From the NCBI RefSeq assembly GCF_022489025.1, contig NZ_JAKVTG010000001.1:1-64000 (forward strand): a stretch of DNA of 64,000 nt, in the 5' to 3' direction. The DNA comes from Planococcus halocryophilus. GTDB lineage: Bacteria > Bacillota > Bacilli > Bacillales_A > Planococcaceae. Position numbers and translations under genes: made by a program. Under the pieces are notes generated by a model that was not told the origin of the DNA, made no database searches, and saw nothing but the letters and a program-made list of their open reading frames with translations. Positions 60,709-64,000 of the stretch are shown in pieces; the first letter of the stretch is position 1; each line of letters starts with the position of its first letter.

Positions 60709-61203
60709 ATGATTAAGAAGTTTGAGAAAGCAGAAGAGGCCTTTCTGGTTCTAACATTAGTACTTATGGTCGCTTTAATTTTTGGTCAAGTTGTTGGACG
60801 TTATGTGTTTTCGAATGCACCAAGTTGGACAGAAGAAATGGCTCGTTATATACATATCTTTCAAGTGTGGATTGGAGCAAGTTACGCAGTGAAATTGCGA
60901 GAGCATATTCGTGTAGAGGCTTTTATCACACAATTTAAAGGACTGCCCAGAAAAATTTTGGAAACGATTACTCTCGTAATTTGGTTTATCATGGCTTTGT
61001 TTTTAGCCTATTTTGGAACAGACTTAGTATTAAGCAGTATCACGAACGGACAAGTCACACCAGCGATGCAACTACCGATGTGGATTCCATTTTTAGCAAT
61101 TCCGTTAGGTGGGGCTGGCATGTGTATTCGTTTGATCCAACAATTAGTGAAGATTTGGCAAGGTGATTACGAAATGCATAAGGGAGGGGACCTTCCGGCA
61201 TGA
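60709..61203 (+). CDS. dctQ: TRAP transporter small permease DctQ
   Basis: The 164-residue membrane protein has four transmembrane helices and the DctQ phrases RYVFSNAPSWTEEMARYIHIFQVWIGASYAV and HIRVEAF. It joins DctM to form the sodium-coupled permease. The start at 60709 (MIKKFEK) follows AAAGGAAG; a longer frame from 60652 would cover the intra-operon hairpin. Its stop overlaps the dctM start by 4 bp. Confidence 0.92.
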   Translation: MIKKFEKAEEAFLVLTLVLMVALIFGQVVGRYVFSNAPSWTEEMARYIHIFQVWIGASYAVKLREHIRVEAFITQFKGLPRKILETITLVIWFIMALFLAYFGTDLVLSSITNGQVTPAMQLPMWIPFLAIPLGGAGMCIRLIQQLVKIWQGDYEMHKGGDLPA

Positions 61204-62489
61204 CAATAGCCCTCTTATTTGGCACTTTATTCGTTTGTTTGTTAATCGGTGTACCCATCGCGATTGCTTTAGGCGTTTCAGCTTTGACCGCGATTTATTT
61301 TGGTACAACTTTGCCACTAAGCATTATTACTCAAAAAGCATTTACCTCTCTTGACTCATTTCCGCTTCTTGCGATTCCGTTCTTTATGCTTGCTGGAATA
61401 TTGATGGGCAAAGGTGGGGTTTCTAAACGCTTGCTCGCATTCGCAGCGTCATTGGTCGGCTGGATGACGGGTGGCTTAGGAATGGTGACTATTGTAGCTT
61501 GTATGTTTTTCGCGGCCATATCAGGATCAGGTCCTGCAACAGTGGCAGCTATTGGCGGCTTTATGATTCCTGCAATGGTTGCAAGAAAGTATGATGGCGG
61601 CTTTGCTTCTGCAGTTGCTGCAGCGGCTGGCTCGATTGGCGTCATTATCCCACCAAGTATTCCATTTGTTCTTTATGGCGTTATTGGTGGGGTTTCAGTA
61701 GGGAGCATGTTTTTAGCCGGTATAATTCCAGGTATTATTATTGGTTCTGGTCTATTAATTACTGCTTATATCATTTCAAAAAAGAGAGGCTATAAGCCCG
61801 AACCAGGAGAAGCTTCTACTTTTAAATTTAAAGATGTATTAGTAACGTTTTGGGATGCCAAGTGGGCATTATTAATTCCTGTTATTATTCTTGGTGGTAT
61901 ATATGGGGGTATTTTTTCTCCTACCGAAGCAGCCGTAGTAGCTGTCGTTTATGCTATAATAATTGGCAAATTCGTTTATAAAGAATTATCTTGGCAAGGT
62001 CTTTACGAAAGCTTTAGACAAGCGATTGTGATAAATTCCACGACCATGATTATCATCGGTTTATCCGTATCATTTGCTTACTTTATGACAATTGAACAAA
62101 TTCCTGGAGAAATCTCGGATTATTTGACTGCTTTATCAAGCAATCCGCTTGTTATTTTACTCGCAATTAACTTATTACTACTTATAGTCGGGATGTTTAT
62201 CGATACAATTTCAGCATTAGTTGTGTTGACACCAATCTTATTACCAATTGTTGTGAGTGTGGGCGTAGATCCTGTACATTTTGGTGTTATTCTTGTAGCT
62301 AACTTAGCAATAGGATTTGTAACACCACCTCTTGGTGTTAACTTATTTGTGGCATCAAGTGTGGGAGGCGTTCGGTTTGAAAAAATTGCCTTCGCAGTAA
62401 TCCCGTTCTTGCTTTCGATGATTGTTTGTTTACTAATTATCACATTTATTCCAGCGCTGTCTTTATGGTTGCCAGGACTTTATGAATAA
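61200..62489 (+). CDS. dctM: TRAP transporter large permease DctM
   Basis: The 429-residue integral membrane protein has about 12 transmembrane segments and the DctM signatures AIPFFMLAGILMGKGG, ISGSGPATVAAIGGFMIPAM, AGSIGVIIPPSIPFVLYG, FSPTEAAVVAVVYA, GMFIDTISALVVLTPILLP and GFVTPPLGVNLFVA. It is the ion-coupled channel of the TRAP system fed by DctP. Translation is coupled to dctQ by the ATGA overlap. Confidence 0.95.
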   Translation: MTIALLFGTLFVCLLIGVPIAIALGVSALTAIYFGTTLPLSIITQKAFTSLDSFPLLAIPFFMLAGILMGKGGVSKRLLAFAASLVGWMTGGLGMVTIVACMFFAAISGSGPATVAAIGGFMIPAMVARKYDGGFASAVAAAAGSIGVIIPPSIPFVLYGVIGGVSVGSMFLAGIIPGIIIGSGLLITAYIISKKRGYKPEPGEASTFKFKDVLVTFWDAKWALLIPVIILGGIYGGIFSPTEAAVVAVVYAIIIGKFVYKELSWQGLYESFRQAIVINSTTMIIIGLSVSFAYFMTIEQIPGEISDYLTALSSNPLVILLAINLLLLIVGMFIDTISALVVLTPILLPIVVSVGVDPVHFGVILVANLAIGFVTPPLGVNLFVASSVGGVRFEKIAFAVIPFLLSMIVCLLIITFIPALSLWLPGLYE

Positions 62490-62505
62490 CGAAAATTTTT
62501 ACTAT

Positions 62506-62547
62506 AAATCGAACTAAAGAAGAGTTTTCTTTTCTTTTGTTCGATTT
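62506..62547 (+). other. Hairpin between dctM and the aminotransferase gene
   Basis: AAATCGAAC (62506-62514) and GTTCGATTT (62539-62547), with extra A/T pairing inside, form a stem without a strong T tract, ending 24 bases before the aminotransferase ATG. It may attenuate or process the transcript. Confidence 0.5.
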
Positions 62548-62570
62548 AGTTAAGAGAAAGGTTGTCACCT

Positions 62571-63737
62571 ATGAGTATTTCAATTAATAGCCGCATTGAG
62601 TCTATTCAAATTTCAGGTATCCGCCAGTTTTCAAATCAATTAATTGATTATCCAGAAGCTATTAATTTAACAATCGGGCAGCCTGATTTTCCAACGCCTG
62701 AAGCAGTGAAACAAGCTGCTATTATAGCAATCCAAAACAATCAGACAAGCTATACACATAATGCAGGGTTACTTGATTTGAGAGCGGAGATCGCTTCTTT
62801 TTTTCAAGATACGTACGCATTAGAGTTTAATCCGCAAACAGAAGTCATCGTTACAAATGGTGCCAGTGAAGGATTGGACTCTCTTTTTCGAGCGATTTTA
62901 GAAGAAGGTGATGAAGTTATCTTGCCTGCGCCAGCTTATCCCGGATACGAACCGATTATTCAGTTGTGCGGGGGGAAAGTGGTTTATTTGGATACTTCAG
63001 ATACTGGTTTTCAACCAGATCCAAAGCGTCTTGAAAGTTTAATAACAGATCGTACAAAAGCGGTATTGATGAATTTTCCCTCTAATCCAACAGGTGTCAC
63101 AATGGAATCTGTGCAACTTGAAAAAGTTGCAGCTGTTCTCGAGAAGCATGAAGTATTTATCGTTACCGATGAAATTTATAGTGAAAATTCATATGGTGAA
63201 AAGCATACGACATTTGCGCGCTTTGAAAAGTTACGCAATCGCACATTCCTTGTCCATGGTCTATCGAAATCCCATTCGATGACAGGTTGGCGAATTGGCT
63301 TTGTTTTAGGACCGGAAATGTATATGAAACACGTATTAAAAGTTCATCAATACAACGCCATTTGTGCAGCTGTGCCAAGTCAATACGCGGCACTTGAAGC
63401 CATGAAAAATCAGCGTCATATACCTGCTGAAATGAACATCGAATACATCAAACGAAGAGATTTTGTCTATAAACGATTAACGGATATGGGTATTGATGTA
63501 GTCTTGCCAAAAGGCGCATTTTATATTTTTCCTTCAATTGAAAAATTTGGCATGACTTCTTTTGATTTTGCGATGCGCTTATTAAAAGAAGGTGGAGTAG
63601 CAGCAGTGCCAGGCTCTGCATTCACTAAATACGGCGAAGGATTTGTGCGAATTTCTTATGCTTACAGCATGACTGTTCTTGAAGAAGGGATGAATCGACT
63701 AGAACAGTTTATTCAGACGTTAAAATCAAGTGACTAA
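62571..63737 (+). CDS. patA: Class I/II PLP aminotransferase, PatA-like
   Basis: The 388-residue aminotransferase has NLTIGQPDFPTPE, GASEGLDSLFRAI, the LPAPAYPGYEPI segment, NFPSNPTGVTM, VTDEIYSENSYG, the PLP lysine in GLSKSHSMTGWRIGF, and the arginine in GFVRISYAYS near the end. It is closest to the B. subtilis PatA (aminotransferase A) type. Substrates are uncertain. Being downstream of a hydroxyacid uptake operon, it could transaminate the resulting 2-oxo acid. ATG 62571 is used; a TTG at 62562 is less well placed. Confidence 0.85.
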   Translation: MSISINSRIESIQISGIRQFSNQLIDYPEAINLTIGQPDFPTPEAVKQAAIIAIQNNQTSYTHNAGLLDLRAEIASFFQDTYALEFNPQTEVIVTNGASEGLDSLFRAILEEGDEVILPAPAYPGYEPIIQLCGGKVVYLDTSDTGFQPDPKRLESLITDRTKAVLMNFPSNPTGVTMESVQLEKVAAVLEKHEVFIVTDEIYSENSYGEKHTTFARFEKLRNRTFLVHGLSKSHSMTGWRIGFVLGPEMYMKHVLKVHQYNAICAAVPSQYAALEAMKNQRHIPAEMNIEYIKRRDFVYKRLTDMGIDVVLPKGAFYIFPSIEKFGMTSFDFAMRLLKEGGVAAVPGSAFTKYGEGFVRISYAYSMTVLEEGMNRLEQFIQTLKSSD

Positions 63738-63764
63738 CCCATAAGTGAATAGGAGCTGATCAGT

Positions 63765-64000
63765 ATAATTAACGTACACTGTTTTCATTTTAAAGACGAT
63801 GGCAGTATCCCGAACAATTCAACGCTCAGCGTGATTTATTACCCAGCTGTTTTTAAAACGAACCCCGAAAAAATTGAACAAGTATTTAATGGCCATGGAT
63901 GGGGAAATAGCTGGACTGGTGGGGTTTTCAACTATCATCATTACCACAGCAACACTCATGAAGTGTTAGGGGTACGCAGCGGTTCCGCCGTGCTCCGTAT
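63765..64000 (+). CDS. YjlB-type cupin protein (partial, non-standard start)
   Basis: The frame reads INVHCFHFKDDGSIPNNSTL, then NGHGWGNSWTGG, YHHYHSNTHEVLGV and GSAVLR, and runs off the window. The HHYHS-THE-LG pattern is the metal-binding core of YjlB-like cupins. AGGAG (63751-63755) is 9 bases before ATA (63765-63767). No ATG, GTG or TTG in frame is near it; CTG 63756 and ATT 63768 are the other candidates. Either a rare start codon is used or the sequence carries an error. Function unknown. Confidence 0.75.
   Translation, partial: MINVHCFHFKDDGSIPNNSTLSVIYYPAVFKTNPEKIEQVFNGHGWGNSWTGGVFNYHHYHSNTHEVLGVRSGSAVLR

Overview
The window is a gene-dense, low-GC Gram-positive chromosome segment, most likely from a member of the Bacillales and probably the Planococcaceae (Planococcus/Sporosarcina-like). 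The indications are strong AGGAGG-type ribosome binding sites, a divergent nadBCA/nifS pair, ComK, a KinB-like kinase, a SecA2/SlaP S-layer export pair, an S-box metIC operon and sigma-B-type promoters. This is an inference from gene content; no rRNA or marker gene is present. I see no rRNA, tRNA, CRISPR array, prophage or insertion sequence. Most genes look like ordinary chromosomal cargo.

Layout. 0-5 kb: NAD de novo synthesis (nadB-nadC-nadA) divergent from nifS, with a NiaR-type operator between them. 5-9.5 kb: an accessory secretion pair (SlaP and SecA2) bracketed by two paralogous small secreted proteins that share an upstream box. 9.5-18 kb: DUF805 protein, zinc-ribbon HtrA-like protease, LysM polysaccharide deacetylase, SwrC-type RND pump with its TetR regulator, and a GyrI-like protein. 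18-20.6 kb: ComK divergent from a small sigma factor and a KinB-like histidine kinase. 20.6-25 kb: UV endonuclease, acetyltransferase, NRDE protein, PAS-GGDEF protein. 25-33.7 kb: a very large hybrid histidine kinase, an OmpR-type regulator, then a BY-kinase operon (modulator, kinase, CapD-like SDR, orphan protein, UDP-sugar dehydrogenase-like protein) in which both sugar enzymes have lost catalytic residues. 34-40.5 kb: lipoprotein, LacI regulator and an uncharacterised dehydrogenase cluster (HisD-like, 3HCDH-like, SDR), then malic enzyme. 40.6-46.9 kb: Fur-controlled iron(III) ABC transporter and the S-box controlled metI-metC operon. 47-54.8 kb: a structured intergenic repeat, a luciferase-like monooxygenase, a polar amino-acid ABC transporter, pyroglutamyl peptidase, a HAD phosphatase, small stress-type genes and a lipoprotein. 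54.8-64 kb: malate synthase, LytTR regulator, GlcD-type oxidase, FadR-type regulator, TRAP transporter dctPQM, aminotransferase and the start of a cupin gene.

How the genes work together. The last 9 kb reads as a 2-hydroxyacid (probably glycolate or lactate) module: TRAP uptake, FAD oxidation to the 2-oxoacid, and condensation of glyoxylate with acetyl-CoA by malate synthase. No isocitrate lyase is in the window. The 25-34 kb block couples membrane sensing to tyrosine phosphorylation and two probable pseudoenzymes; it has no glycosyltransferase, flippase or polymerase, so it does not look like a normal capsule locus.

The signals most worth following are these: exact 21-bp-period tandem repeats at two distant intergenic sites; the SecA2/SlaP island framed by paralogous secreted proteins, one of which has lost its ATG; the BY-kinase/pseudoenzyme operon; the hybrid kinase whose first H-box histidine is asparagine; and a covarying hairpin repeat next to the metIC riboswitch. 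Gene starts were reassigned wherever a Shine-Dalgarno sequence favoured an internal codon.
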